Assembly: GCA_008636095.1 (NCBI GenBank)
Contig: VSJD01000298.1
Coordinates: 1-15,628, forward strand
Length of the DNA: 15,628 nucleotides
Origin: Kiritimatiellota bacterium
GTDB taxonomy: Bacteria; Verrucomicrobiota; Kiritimatiellia; JAAZAB01
Reading direction: 5' to 3'
Of the stretch, positions 1-6,802 are shown piece after piece. Position 1 is the stretch's first letter, and the number at the start of each line of letters is the position of its first letter. The notes below the pieces were generated by a model, which worked only from the letters and a program-made list of their open reading frames with translations, searched no databases and was not told the DNA's origin. The translations under genes and the position numbers were made by a program.

Positions 1-846
1 GCCCTTGTTCAGGAACGCCAATTCGCGCAGGCGGGTGGTCAGGATGTCCCACTCGAACTTGGAGGTGGAAAAAATTGTGTTGTCCGGGAAAAAGGTGACC
101 TTGGTGCCCGTGCCCTTGGTTTTGCCGATCTTTTCCAGGGGGGAGGCGGTGACCCCTTTTTTATAGCTTTGGCGATAGACAATGCCTTCACGCCGCACTT
201 CCACTTCCATCCATTCGCTGAGTGCGTTGACGCAGGAAACACCGACGCCGTGCAGGCCGCCGGATACTTTGTAACTCCGATGGTCAAACTTGCCGCCCGC
301 GTGCAGGGTCGTCATGACCACTTCCAGGGCGGGCTTGTGTTCCGTGGCGTGCATATCCACGGGAATGCCGCGGCCGTTGTCGTTAACCGTGAGGGAGCCA
401 TCCGCATTTAACGTGACCTGGATGGCAGTGCAGAACCCCGCCAGGGCTTCGTCCACGCTGTTGTCCACCACCTCGAAGACGCAGTGGTGCAACCCGCGGA
501 CGGAGGTATCGCCAATATACATGGCCGGCCGTAACCGGACGGCATCCATGCCTTCCAGCACGGTAATGGTGGTGGCATCGTACTTTTTGGAAGCGGTTGC
601 CTTGTCCGCTTCGGATGCGACGGGAACTACGGATTTATCCTCCGTGACCGGCTTTTCGTCCGGGATATTTTTGGGCGTTACGTTTGAGGTGAGTGCTGCC
701 TGGGATGGCGCGGCGACCGGTGCATCGGCCGGGCGCGCTTGCGCAGCTGTTTTTTTCGTCACAACTTCTTCATTGGCAACATGATTTGGTGAAGGCGCCG
801 GCTTGTCCTGGTGCTGAGTATCAGTCTGTTTTTTTGATCGGGGCAT
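1..846 (-). CDS. gyrB: DNA gyrase subunit B, N-terminal part (partial at left edge)
   Basis: GyrB carries the ATPase of DNA gyrase, the type II topoisomerase that introduces negative supercoils. The visible 282 codons read in frame to the window edge and hold the GHKL ATPase domain. Seen: RPAMYIGD near residue 107, [10 protein letters not shown] (Mg/ATP-site Asn), [29 protein letters not shown] and [10 protein letters not shown] at the edge. [11 protein letters not shown] fits GyrB better than ParE. About 88 residues rich in Lys, Ala, Pro, Glu and Thr precede the usual GyrB start ([11 protein letters not shown]). The ATG at 846 is the first start; AAGGG lies about 10 nt upstream. Its own promoter sits in the 90-nt gap behind trmB. 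The C-terminal TOPRIM part is outside the window. Confidence 0.95.
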   Translation of the reverse strand, partial: MPRSKKQTDTQHQDKPAPSPNHVANEEVVTKKTAAQARPADAPVAAPSQAALTSNVTPKNIPDEKPVTEDKSVVPVASEADKATASKKYDATTITVLEGMDAVRLRPAMYIGDTSVRGLHHCVFEVVDNSVDEALAGFCTAIQVTLNADGSLTVNDNGRGIPVDMHATEHKPALEVVMTTLHAGGKFDHRSYKVSGGLHGVGVSCVNALSEWMEVEVRREGIVYRQSYKKGVTASPLEKIGKTKGTGTKVTFFPDNTIFSTSKFEWDILTTRLRELAFLNKG

Positions 847-873
847 AACTATTTTTTCCCTTCACATATAAGT

Positions 874-907
874 TATGTATTATATGAATACATACCGGAA
901 AAAGCAA
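874..907 (-). promoter_or_regulatory. gyrB sigma70-like promoter with dyad over the -10
   Basis: On the minus strand the -35 is TTGCTT (902-907), the spacer 17 nt and the -10 a perfect TATAAT (879-884), giving a leader of roughly 30 nt before the gyrB ATG at 846. A perfect 8-bp inverted repeat, TATGTATT (874-881) and AATACATA (887-894), with a 5-nt centre, covers the -10 and part of the spacer. It could be an operator or a melting-prone AT dyad. The promoter match is seen directly; regulation is inference. Confidence 0.7.
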
Positions 908-910
908 CTG

Positions 911-935
911 AAAAGTGAAGAAAAAGTGAAGAAAA
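911..935. repeat. 11-bp-period A-tract direct repeat upstream of the gyrB promoter
   Basis: AGTGAAG occurs at 914-920 and 925-931, each flanked by A runs, so the period is 11 bp, about one helical turn. On the minus strand this is a T-tract-rich stretch just upstream of the -35 (902-907), where an UP element or intrinsically bent DNA would act. It lies between the trmB stop and the gyrB promoter. The function is inferred. Confidence 0.45.
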
Positions 936-936
936 T

Positions 937-1548
937 TTATCTCAAAACGCTTGCTTTTTTCGCAAACGAACAACGGCCGATGGGCTTGTTCTGCTGAAGG
1001 AAAATCAGTTCAAAATCCGTGCGTTCCTCGGCCGATGTTATGAATGGTTCCCTTTCCATAAACCGCGCATCCCCGGCCAGCAGGCGCCGGATGCTTTCAA
1101 AATAATCCAGGTGGTCGGTGGCAAGATGGATGCAACCGCGGGGCGTCAAGGTGGTGGCGAGCGCATCCAGGAAGGCGGCGTCAAACAGCCGCCGCCGATG
1201 ATGCCGGCGTTTCGGCCAGGGGTCGGGAAAAAAAATATAATAGGCGGTAACCGAACCGGGCGGCAATAGATGGGTGACGGTGTAGGCGGCCTCGGCATAG
1301 AGCAGGCGGATATTGGCCAGTTGCGCGCGTTGCGCTTTGCGCTCCACTTTGGCCAGCCGCCGCGTTTGCCGGTCCAATCCTAAAAACGACGTCTCCGGGT
1401 GCGCGGCCGCGCGGGCCAGCAAAAATCTTCCTTTACCGCATCCCAGGTCCACTTCCAGCCGTTGCGGCGCCCGGTCAAAGGCCGCCGGCAAATTCAACGG
1501 AGCGGCCCAGTCGGTTGGCATGATGCGCAAACTGATGGGGACGTACAT
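937..1548 (-). CDS. trmB: tRNA (guanine-N7-)-methyltransferase
   Basis: TrmB uses SAM to form m7G46 in the variable loop of tRNAs. It is a cytosolic class I methyltransferase of about 200-240 residues; this one has 203. Seen: the SAM-binding LEVDLGCGKGRF (31-42), the acidic end of strand 2 (GLDR, 57-60), the family signature FFPDPWPKRRHHRRR (106-120), ATDHLDY (143-149) and a C-terminal ERTDFE. I chose the ATG at 1548. An in-frame GTG at 1566 would add six residues, but it directly abuts a CGCGGG/CCCGCG hairpin and neither start has a clear Shine-Dalgarno. It lies 90 nt upstream of gyrB and 205 nt downstream of uppP on the same strand. Confidence 0.93.
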   Translation of the reverse strand: MYVPISLRIMPTDWAAPLNLPAAFDRAPQRLEVDLGCGKGRFLLARAAAHPETSFLGLDRQTRRLAKVERKAQRAQLANIRLLYAEAAYTVTHLLPPGSVTAYYIFFPDPWPKRRHHRRRLFDAAFLDALATTLTPRGCIHLATDHLDYFESIRRLLAGDARFMEREPFITSAEERTDFELIFLQQNKPIGRCSFAKKASVLR

Positions 1549-1587
1549 GCTGTTGTTGTTTTCCACGCGGGATGTGCCCGCGACTCA

Positions 1588-1719
1588 AGAAATCCCAAGT
1601 TCCAAATTCCAGGGAATAGTAAAATTCCAATAAAGACAAAATAAATCCGGGTTTCTTTCCGTTTTTTGCCTTTGCCGTGATTGATTGCATTTCCTTGGAA
1701 TTTGGAGTTTGGATTTTTT
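1588..1719. repeat. Heptad-phased inverted repeat between uppP and trmB
   Basis: TCCAAATTCCAGGGAA (1601-1616) and TTCCTTGGAATTTGGA (1691-1706) form a 16-bp inverted repeat with 15 matches and a 74-nt spacer. Weaker similarity extends outward to about 1588 and 1719. The left arm reads as 7-nt units of the AAATTCC type. It belongs to the same style of element as 6632-6768. The rest of 1567-1753 is AT-rich with no coding signal; I see no clear intrinsic terminator for uppP. Confidence 0.6.
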
Positions 1720-1753
1720 ATGTTTTCTTGCAGTTGTTCCGTGAGATTAAGAC

Positions 1754-2560
1754 CTACAGCACGATCGCCAGCAGGCCGACTAGGCCCAAGTAAATACTGA
1801 AACCGCGCAACGAATGCCTGCGGAAATAAACGAGGCAAAAATGAATGGCGCCAAGGCTGACCAGAAAACTGACGGTGAACGCGATCAGCATCCGAATCGG
1901 TTCAGCCTGGATATGAGCCATCTGCAGGATGTCCCGGATCTGGAACAGGATGGCCCCGGCAATGGCGGGAATGGCCATCAGGAAGGCAAAACGGACGGCT
2001 GTTTCGCGTGATTGGCCCGTCAGGATGCCGCCGGCGGTGGTCCAGCCGGAACGCGAGGCCCCGGGTAGAAGCGCCACGATTTGCATGAGCCCGATAGCCA
2101 GGGCATCACGGAATCCGACTGGTTTGCCGGAAGGACGAAGCCGCAGATCGCAGAGTTGGAATAACAAAGCCGTGGCGACCATGCTCAGGCCCACGGCGAC
2201 ACTATTGCGTGCCATAACCTCGCTTTCGAGAAATGGCTTGAGCAGGGGGCCGGCCAGTACGACCGGCAAGGTGGCCAAGACCAACAGCCAGGGTAACCGG
2301 CGATCGGCGGAGCGTTCCGGACTGTGGAAACGAAAATACCCCGCGACAATGTCGCGCCACGTGCCCAGGAAATAAAGCAGGATGGCCGCCAGACTGCCGG
2401 CGTGCAGGACGGTGTCAAAGACCAGCCCGCCATCGTCGGACCAGCCGAACAACTTGCGAATGAGCACCAGGTGCCCGGAACTGCTGACCGGCAGAAATTC
2501 CGTGATGCCCTGGACGGCGGCAAGCACGGCCGATTGAACCAAGCTAAGATCGGAAGACAT
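1754..2560 (-). CDS. uppP: Undecaprenyl-diphosphatase (BacA/UppP family)
   Basis: UppP is an integral membrane phosphatase that converts undecaprenyl diphosphate to the monophosphate, recycling the lipid carrier for peptidoglycan and other surface polymers; overexpression gives bacitracin resistance. The 268 residues match the usual length. Seen: the (E/Q)xxxE motif as Q17-G-I-T-E21, then FLPVSSSGHL with S27 and H30, and the PGASRSGWTTAG motif near residues 166-177, plus multiple hydrophobic helices. The ATG at 2560 lies 10 nt after the stop of the caspase-like gene, so the two are probably co-transcribed and may be translationally coupled, since there is no good Shine-Dalgarno. A longer reading from 2611 overlaps the upstream gene and is unlikely. 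Confidence 0.94.
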   Translation of the reverse strand: MSSDLSLVQSAVLAAVQGITEFLPVSSSGHLVLIRKLFGWSDDGGLVFDTVLHAGSLAAILLYFLGTWRDIVAGYFRFHSPERSADRRLPWLLVLATLPVVLAGPLLKPFLESEVMARNSVAVGLSMVATALLFQLCDLRLRPSGKPVGFRDALAIGLMQIVALLPGASRSGWTTAGGILTGQSRETAVRFAFLMAIPAIAGAILFQIRDILQMAHIQAEPIRMLIAFTVSFLVSLGAIHFCLVYFRRHSLRGFSIYLGLVGLLAIVL

Positions 2561-2570
2561 GATGATTTTG

Positions 2571-5500
2571 TTACCACGTTGGCAGGACGGGGATATAGCC
2601 GGGACCACCAATTGCCGTCAGCAGTGAATATGAAGAACTACCATCGGCGGTGAGGAAGAGCCAGTAACCGGTGGCGGACTGGTACACGGCCAGATCGTCG
2701 TAACCATCGCCATCGTAGTCGCCGGGGACGGGCGTATAACCGGGCCCGCCGAGCTTGATCCCGTTGGCAATAGCCGCGGAGCGGTGCAATGACCAGATAT
2801 ACCAATTGCCGGTGGTGGACTGGTACACGGCCAGATCGGAGTAGCCGTCGCCATCATAGTCGCCCGAAACCGGGACCATGTCCACACCGCCCCAAAATTT
2901 TCCCCAGATAATAATAGTACTGTTGACCAGCGATCCGATATACCAGTAACCGGTCTTGAGGTGATACATGGCCAAATCGTTGATCCGGTCGCCGTCATAA
3001 TCGCCGGAAACCGGCACGAAGCCGGTGCCGGTGTAGCTGGTACCCCAGACGAGTTGAGTGCACGTGGTGGTGAGAATGTACCAATAGCCGTCCGGCTGTT
3101 CATAAAGCGCGGCATCTGAAACCCTGTCGCCGTTGTAGTCGCCGCTGACGGGCGTTAAGCCCGGTCCGCCTAAAAATTCCGACTGTATAATCACGGCCAA
3201 GCGCTTGAGCGAGCCAATGCGCCATTCGCCGGTTTGTTCGTTATAAACGTTTGCATCAGACGCCCGGTCGCCGTCGTAATCGCCGTCAATGGGCTTGAAC
3301 CCCGGGCCACCCCAGACAAAATTGTCCCAGCCCAGCAACATCCAGCGCTTGAGCGAAGCGATACGCCAATAACCGGTGCTTGGATTGAACGTGGCCAAAT
3401 CCGAGGCGCGATCCCCGTCAAAATCATTGTAAATCAGATGCGTCGCAGCAACCCCGTTAGAGCCAACCGCGCGCGCGATGGTGTTCTGAAGCTGGGTGGG
3501 ATTATAATCTTGGGCGTGCTGGGTAGGCCTTTCGGCAACAGCCTCGGCCGCCGCATACGTATGCAGTTCCAGAAAGCTGTATTGGTCATCGCCATCGGTA
3601 TCCACCGCGGGGAGTGTACAACCATTAAGCAGGTAGCCGGTATATAGACCGTAATAATCACTTTCCCAGCTGAGCTCGTCGTAATCGCAGGCGGTCATGA
3701 AGGCAATGTTCTGGCCCAATGTTTTGGGAGCGCTCTTCCCTAAACTCTTGAACCGAGCCTGTTGAATGTTGTGGTAATGCTCCATGACCCGTTCCGCAAA
3801 GAGCCATTCTACCTCGGGTGAGCCATCCAGCTTGAACATGCCGCCGGAGTAACAGGTGTCAAGGATAATGATCACCTTGGTATCTGTCCGGAATAGCGCC
3901 AGGTCGGCCGCCAATTCGGCGTCCGTGAAACTGGCGTCATAGGTGCAAATGAAAGTGTTGGATGGATTGGAGCCCGCAGATTGCCCGCCGTGGCTGGAGT
4001 GAAAATAGACCGCCAGATCGCCGGCACTGCTGGCGCTGGCCAAAGTTTGCAGGGCGTTTTGAATCGTTACTTTCGTGGCCTGGCGATCCGTCAGCAAGGT
4101 CAAGTTGGTGGAGCTCCACCGGTTGGAGGGATCCCCGAGCATAAAGATATCACGCATGCCGTTGGCGTCATTGGTGCAGCAGTTCAAAGACGAGGGGCCG
4201 TAAGAGGGGGAATAGTTGTCAATGCCGACCAGCAGGGCGCGCCGCATTGCGGTCGTCAAGGAGGTGCCGCAATACCCGGAATCGGTATTGCTGAAATTTG
4301 TGCTGATGCCATAAGAATCATTCCTGGATTTGGCCTTGTAATAATAGATCACATTTGTGACGACGTTCGCGTCCTGATAGATGATGGTGGTTAGATTGGT
4401 GCAGATCAGTACGGAATCATTCGTGCCGTAACTGCGCCATAGGTCGTATCCGTTGGCGCTGGTGACGGCATTCCATGTGATTTCTACAAGGTTGGAATAG
4501 ATTCCATCCGAGGCATTCAGTCCGGTGGGTGCCGCTGGTTTTTCTAGAGAGCTGGGTCCGCCTATGCATTCCATGGTCAGGGTGTAATGAATGTTCTGTT
4601 TGCGGTCATAGGCATCCTTGCAGATGACCGTGAAAGTGCCATTGGTTGCCAGGGTGTTGGTTATTACGGCGGTTACCTTTAACGGAGCTGTGCCGGTTGC
4701 CAGACACAAGCCTTCCGGATTGTAAAGCTCAATGACCGGATTGACCTCAGAATCCACCTCGCTCATGGTGACTTGCACGACGTCGCCGCTCACGGCGCTG
4801 AAGAGCGCCGCATCCAGGTCGCCCGGCACATTGATCGTTCCGGTTTTGGTTTCGCCGCTGATGATGATGCCCAGGTCAGTGTCGGTCGCCCAGAGCGTGC
4901 CGGGTATCTTGATCATTGAAACCGCATAGCGGCCGATGCCGTTTTCGTAATCGTTGCAGACAACCGTATAAATGCCCACGTTGGTCAGGGTGGCCGTGAC
5001 CTCGGAACAGTAGTCCGGCGGCGGAGGACTGTTGGTGGTCACCAGGTTGCCGTAGGGATCGTAAATCTGGATGCTGGGAACCAGAGCTATGTCATCCTGC
5101 CCCATGCGAACCTGGACCGTGCAGCGGTTAGATACGGCAATCGTGGCCACGTCCAGGTCGGCGCCCACATTGATGGTTCCCCACAAGTATTCGCCGCTGT
5201 AAATATCCCCGACATCCAAGTCGCCATACGACGGCGGCACGTAAGGCATGCGCAGCATGGAAATGCTGTAGGCGAGTGCGTTGGAATAATTGAGCAGACT
5301 CGTGGGCAGAGTGCAATACACGTCAAACCAGCCGGTATTGGTGATAGGCAACTGCAGATCACATACGGTAATATTATTGCTCGTAGCCGCGAGGAGGTTG
5401 GTGGTGACTCGATACTTAATCGAAACATCGGGTATCTCCTGTTTTACAGAATCCTCTTCCGCGACCCGGACAATCACGGCGTCGTTGGCAACCGCATAAA

Positions 5501-5654
5501 AGCCAAATACATGGGTGGGGGTATTTGTGTCTAAACTTCCGCTTTTATATTGGCCCGATTCGATGGGATCCGCCGCGTTACACGTTGCCGCCGCGCAAAG
5601 CAGCGCACCGACCAAAAGCCATGCGTGCCGGCCCCGCCTAATTGTTAATTGCAT
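2571..5654 (-). CDS. Secreted caspase-family (peptidase C14) protein with FG-GAP/VCBS-type C-terminal repeats
   Basis: A 1027-residue exported protein. An N-terminal Sec signal peptide (RRGRHAWLLVGALLCAAA, likely cut near residue 27 after CNA) is followed by three beta-rich modules (about 32-140, 146-250, 260-362) resembling bacterial pre-peptidase C-terminal domains. A fibronectin-III-like domain (about 374-455) and a caspase-type peptidase domain (about 469-680) come next. The catalytic dyad is visible: His555 in HSSHGG and Cys601 in ILDTCYSGG. An EF-hand-like loop DTDGDDQYSFLE lies at 685-696. Six repeats of about 47 residues (743-1027) have a DYDGDGYSDLAVY core. The ATG at 5654 is preceded by GGAGG at 5666-5670. 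Prokaryotic caspase homologues usually cut after Arg/Lys, often with calcium; the substrate here is unknown. uppP follows after 10 nt. Confidence 0.88.
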   Translation of the reverse strand: MQLTIRRGRHAWLLVGALLCAAATCNAADPIESGQYKSGSLDTNTPTHVFGFYAVANDAVIVRVAEEDSVKQEIPDVSIKYRVTTNLLAATSNNITVCDLQLPITNTGWFDVYCTLPTSLLNYSNALAYSISMLRMPYVPPSYGDLDVGDIYSGEYLWGTINVGADLDVATIAVSNRCTVQVRMGQDDIALVPSIQIYDPYGNLVTTNSPPPPDYCSEVTATLTNVGIYTVVCNDYENGIGRYAVSMIKIPGTLWATDTDLGIIISGETKTGTINVPGDLDAALFSAVSGDVVQVTMSEVDSEVNPVIELYNPEGLCLATGTAPLKVTAVITNTLATNGTFTVICKDAYDRKQNIHYTLTMECIGGPSSLEKPAAPTGLNASDGIYSNLVEITWNAVTSANGYDLWRSYGTNDSVLICTNLTTIIYQDANVVTNVIYYYKAKSRNDSYGISTNFSNTDSGYCGTSLTTAMRRALLVGIDNYSPSYGPSSLNCCTNDANGMRDIFMLGDPSNRWSSTNLTLLTDRQATKVTIQNALQTLASASSAGDLAVYFHSSHGGQSAGSNPSNTFICTYDASFTDAELAADLALFRTDTKVIIILDTCYSGGMFKLDGSPEVEWLFAERVMEHYHNIQQARFKSLGKSAPKTLGQNIAFMTACDYDELSWESDYYGLYTGYLLNGCTLPAVDTDGDDQYSFLELHTYAAAEAVAERPTQHAQDYNPTQLQNTIARAVGSNGVAATHLIYNDFDGDRASDLATFNPSTGYWRIASLKRWMLLGWDNFVWGGPGFKPIDGDYDGDRASDANVYNEQTGEWRIGSLKRLAVIIQSEFLGGPGLTPVSGDYNGDRVSDAALYEQPDGYWYILTTTCTQLVWGTSYTGTGFVPVSGDYDGDRINDLAMYHLKTGYWYIGSLVNSTIIIWGKFWGGVDMVPVSGDYDGDGYSDLAVYQSTTGNWYIWSLHRSAAIANGIKLGGPGYTPVPGDYDGDGYDDLAVYQSATGYWLFLTADGSSSYSLLTAIGGPGYIPVLPTW
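2574..3428 (-). repeat. Six tandem FG-GAP/VCBS-type repeats within the caspase-like protein
   Basis: Protein-level tandem repeats with a period of about 47-48 residues (about 141-144 nt). Each unit carries D-[FY]-D/N-G-D-x-x-[SN/D]-D-x-A-x-[FY], then TG-[YEN]-W-x-[IF], and a GGPG-like segment near its end. The last unit ends at PTW just before the stop. The DxDGD cores look like calcium-binding loops of beta-propeller or integrin-like repeats. The number of units may differ between strains because the array is tandem. Confidence 0.8.
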
Positions 5655-5663
5655 CAGGTTTGC

Positions 5664-5670
5664 CCCCTCC
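5664..5670 (-). promoter_or_regulatory. Shine-Dalgarno deciding the start of the caspase-like gene
   Basis: The minus strand reads GGAGGGG just upstream of the ATG at 5654 (GGAGG with an 11-nt gap). It selects this ATG, which also begins a well-formed signal peptide, over a TTG at 5741 whose 29 extra residues have no coding character. Confidence 0.65.
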
Positions 5671-5712
5671 AAAAAAGGAAAAGCTTCAATTATGCCTTGT
5701 GCCTTGTAACTA

Positions 5713-5741
5713 AGTATGGCAAAAAATAGATTTCGAATCAA
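5713..5741 (-). promoter_or_regulatory. Candidate promoter of the caspase-uppP operon
   Basis: On the minus strand TTGATT (5736-5741), a 17-nt spacer and CATACT (5713-5718) resemble a sigma70 promoter with 4 of 6 matches in each box. It would give a leader of about 50 nt before the ATG at 5654. The rest of 5655-5857 separates divergent genes. It also holds a GGCGGG/CCCGCC inverted repeat (5772-5777, 5796-5801), but no clear promoter for the plus-strand gene. Confidence 0.4.
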
Positions 5742-5857
5742 TCTTATAATGCGAAAAATTCGTGGCCCTAAGGCGGGGCTATTCTACATAATCTGCCCGC
5801 CATTAAAACGACTTGCGCTTGCCTTGGGGTAGGGGGCCTGATAGATTGCGAGGCGTT

Positions 5858-6325
5858 ATGCAGATGCCTAAACATGTGATTGCCTCGGTCATTGTCAGCG
5901 CCCTGGTTTGGTGGTGGCTACGCTCATCCGCCGCCGCCCTGGCTTGCTTCCTGATGGGCGTTTTCATTGATTTGGATCACATTGTTGATTTTATATACAA
6001 TAACCGGCGCCATTTCCGGTTTCACCGTTTTTTCGTGGCTTTCGAATTTGAGGTCATGGAAAACATCTTTGTGTTCCTGCATTCCTGGGAGTTTGCCGTG
6101 ATCTGGCTGGCCCTGCTGTTGTGCGTACCCGACGTCCGCCAGCCGGTGGTACTGGGTTTGTTCGTTGGGTTTGTGACGCACTTAGGCCTGGACAACCTCT
6201 TCAACCGGCACGCGCGCTGGGCCTATTTTCTGTTTTATCGCCTGCGGCACGATTTCGTTGCCAAGTATTTTTACGGTGCCCGCGAATACCGTAAACGGCT
6301 GAAACACATTCGTTGCCGGGGGTAA
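5858..6325 (+). CDS. Small membrane protein with conserved Asp/His, possibly DUF457-type metal-dependent hydrolase
   Basis: A 155-residue protein with about three or four hydrophobic segments (7-20, 26-38, 79-90, 95-107) and a basic C-terminus. Acidic and His residues sit at membrane edges: FIDLDHIVD (D38, D40, H41, D44), HSWE (H75, E78) and THLGLD (H108, D112). This pattern resembles the YdjM/DUF457 inner-membrane metal-dependent hydrolases, but the match is by motif only and the substrate is unknown. I prefer the ATG at 5858 (GAGG 4 nt upstream); the ATG at 5864 is also possible and has better Shine-Dalgarno spacing. It stands alone, divergent from the caspase operon. A hairpin follows its stop within one base. 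Confidence 0.75.
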   Translation: MQMPKHVIASVIVSALVWWWLRSSAAALACFLMGVFIDLDHIVDFIYNNRRHFRFHRFFVAFEFEVMENIFVFLHSWEFAVIWLALLLCVPDVRQPVVLGLFVGFVTHLGLDNLFNRHARWAYFLFYRLRHDFVAKYFYGAREYRKRLKHIRCRG

Positions 6326-6355
6326 CCCGATCTGCGCGTAAACGCACAGATCGGG
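6326..6355. repeat. Hairpin directly after the stop codon, shared with 13521-13546
   Basis: CCCGATCTGCGCG, loop TAAA, CGCACAGATCGGG: a 13-bp stem with one mismatch, starting immediately after the TAA. There is no T-run, so it is not a classical intrinsic terminator. It may stabilise the 3' end or attenuate. Nearly the same hairpin follows the FHA gene, in both cases running into GAATGGTTAATGG. Confidence 0.75.
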
Positions 6356-6526
6356 AATGGTTAATGGGGGATGGTCAATGGAAAATGGTCGATGTAGCCT
6401 GATCGTTTCAAAGTTTATCCGATTCTATGGCGGGTTATGAACGATGGTTGCGATGACAGGGCGCATGGTTTTGCTTCATCAGGGTCGAGTCATTAACCAT
6501 CAAGCATTACCCATCGACCATCATCC
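6353..6526. repeat. Heptad palindromic element A
   Basis: The left arm (6353-6394) is built of in-phase 7-nt units of the form ATGGNNN. The right arm (6491-6526) has the complementary CCAT-type units, and about 95 nt separate them. The arms pair imperfectly and out of strict order. The right arm runs into an ATCCGCGCG/CGCGCGGAT hairpin. No coding potential is seen. Together with the hairpins and the 6632-6768 repeat it fills the 477-nt gap before tolB. Confidence 0.7.
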
Positions 6527-6546
6527 GCGCGTTGCTACGCGCGGAT
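6523..6546. repeat. GC-rich hairpin at the right end of element A
   Basis: ATCCGCGCG (6523-6531) and CGCGCGGAT (6538-6546) form a perfect 9-bp stem with loop TTGCTA. No T-run follows. It is a companion to the left-end hairpin at 6326-6355, so element A is bracketed by two stems. Confidence 0.65.
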
Positions 6547-6565
6547 TCAGGGGATAATCGGAATC

Positions 6566-6593
6566 TTGTATTGTGCGGTCATCTGGCTATAGT
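6566..6593 (+). promoter_or_regulatory. Weak candidate promoter for tolB-pal
   Basis: TTGTAT (6566-6571), a 16-nt spacer and TATAGT (6588-6593, 5 of 6 matches to TATAAT). The -35 is poor. If real, transcription would begin near 6600 and the roughly 200-nt leader would include the long inverted repeat at 6632-6768. Confidence 0.3.
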
Positions 6594-6631
6594 GTGTCCC
6601 AATTCGAAAAGGTCTTCGAATGGGAAATCCG

Positions 6632-6768
6632 AAGTTCTAATATCGAAATCCGAAACAAGTTCAAAAATCCAATGGGGAAATGTTCGAAACTTGGCTGCAT
6701 GTTGATCTTTTTTTATAATTCTGCGCTTTGGCCATTTGATATTGTTTCGGATTTCGATATTTGAACTT
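6632..6768. repeat. 27-bp inverted repeat in the tolB leader region
   Basis: The arms at 6632-6658 and 6742-6768 are complementary at 26 of 27 positions, with a perfect 20-bp core (6639-6658 and 6742-6761). The loop is 83 nt. The left arm and its surroundings read in 7-nt units (GAAATCC, GAAGTTC). In RNA it would form a very stable long-range stem ending about 17 nt before the tolB Shine-Dalgarno. It belongs to the same 7-nt-periodic style as 1588-1719 but has a different core. Confidence 0.85.
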
Positions 6769-6793
6769 GCGGCTTTTGCCGCGTTAGGAAGGA
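6769..6793 (+). promoter_or_regulatory. tolB ribosome binding site next to a small hairpin
   Basis: AGGAAGGA (6786-6793) lies 9 nt before the ATG at 6803 and fixes the start. Just upstream GCGGC, loop TTTT, GCCGC (6769-6782) forms a 5-bp hairpin that abuts the right arm of the long inverted repeat. Confidence 0.6.
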
Positions 6794-6802
6794 TTCAATA
6801 CA

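Noticed and set aside
5655..5741. 29-residue upstream extension of the caspase-like protein from a TTG at 5741
   Set aside because: The ATG at 5654 has a Shine-Dalgarno and begins a proper signal peptide; the TTG coincides with a candidate -35 box.
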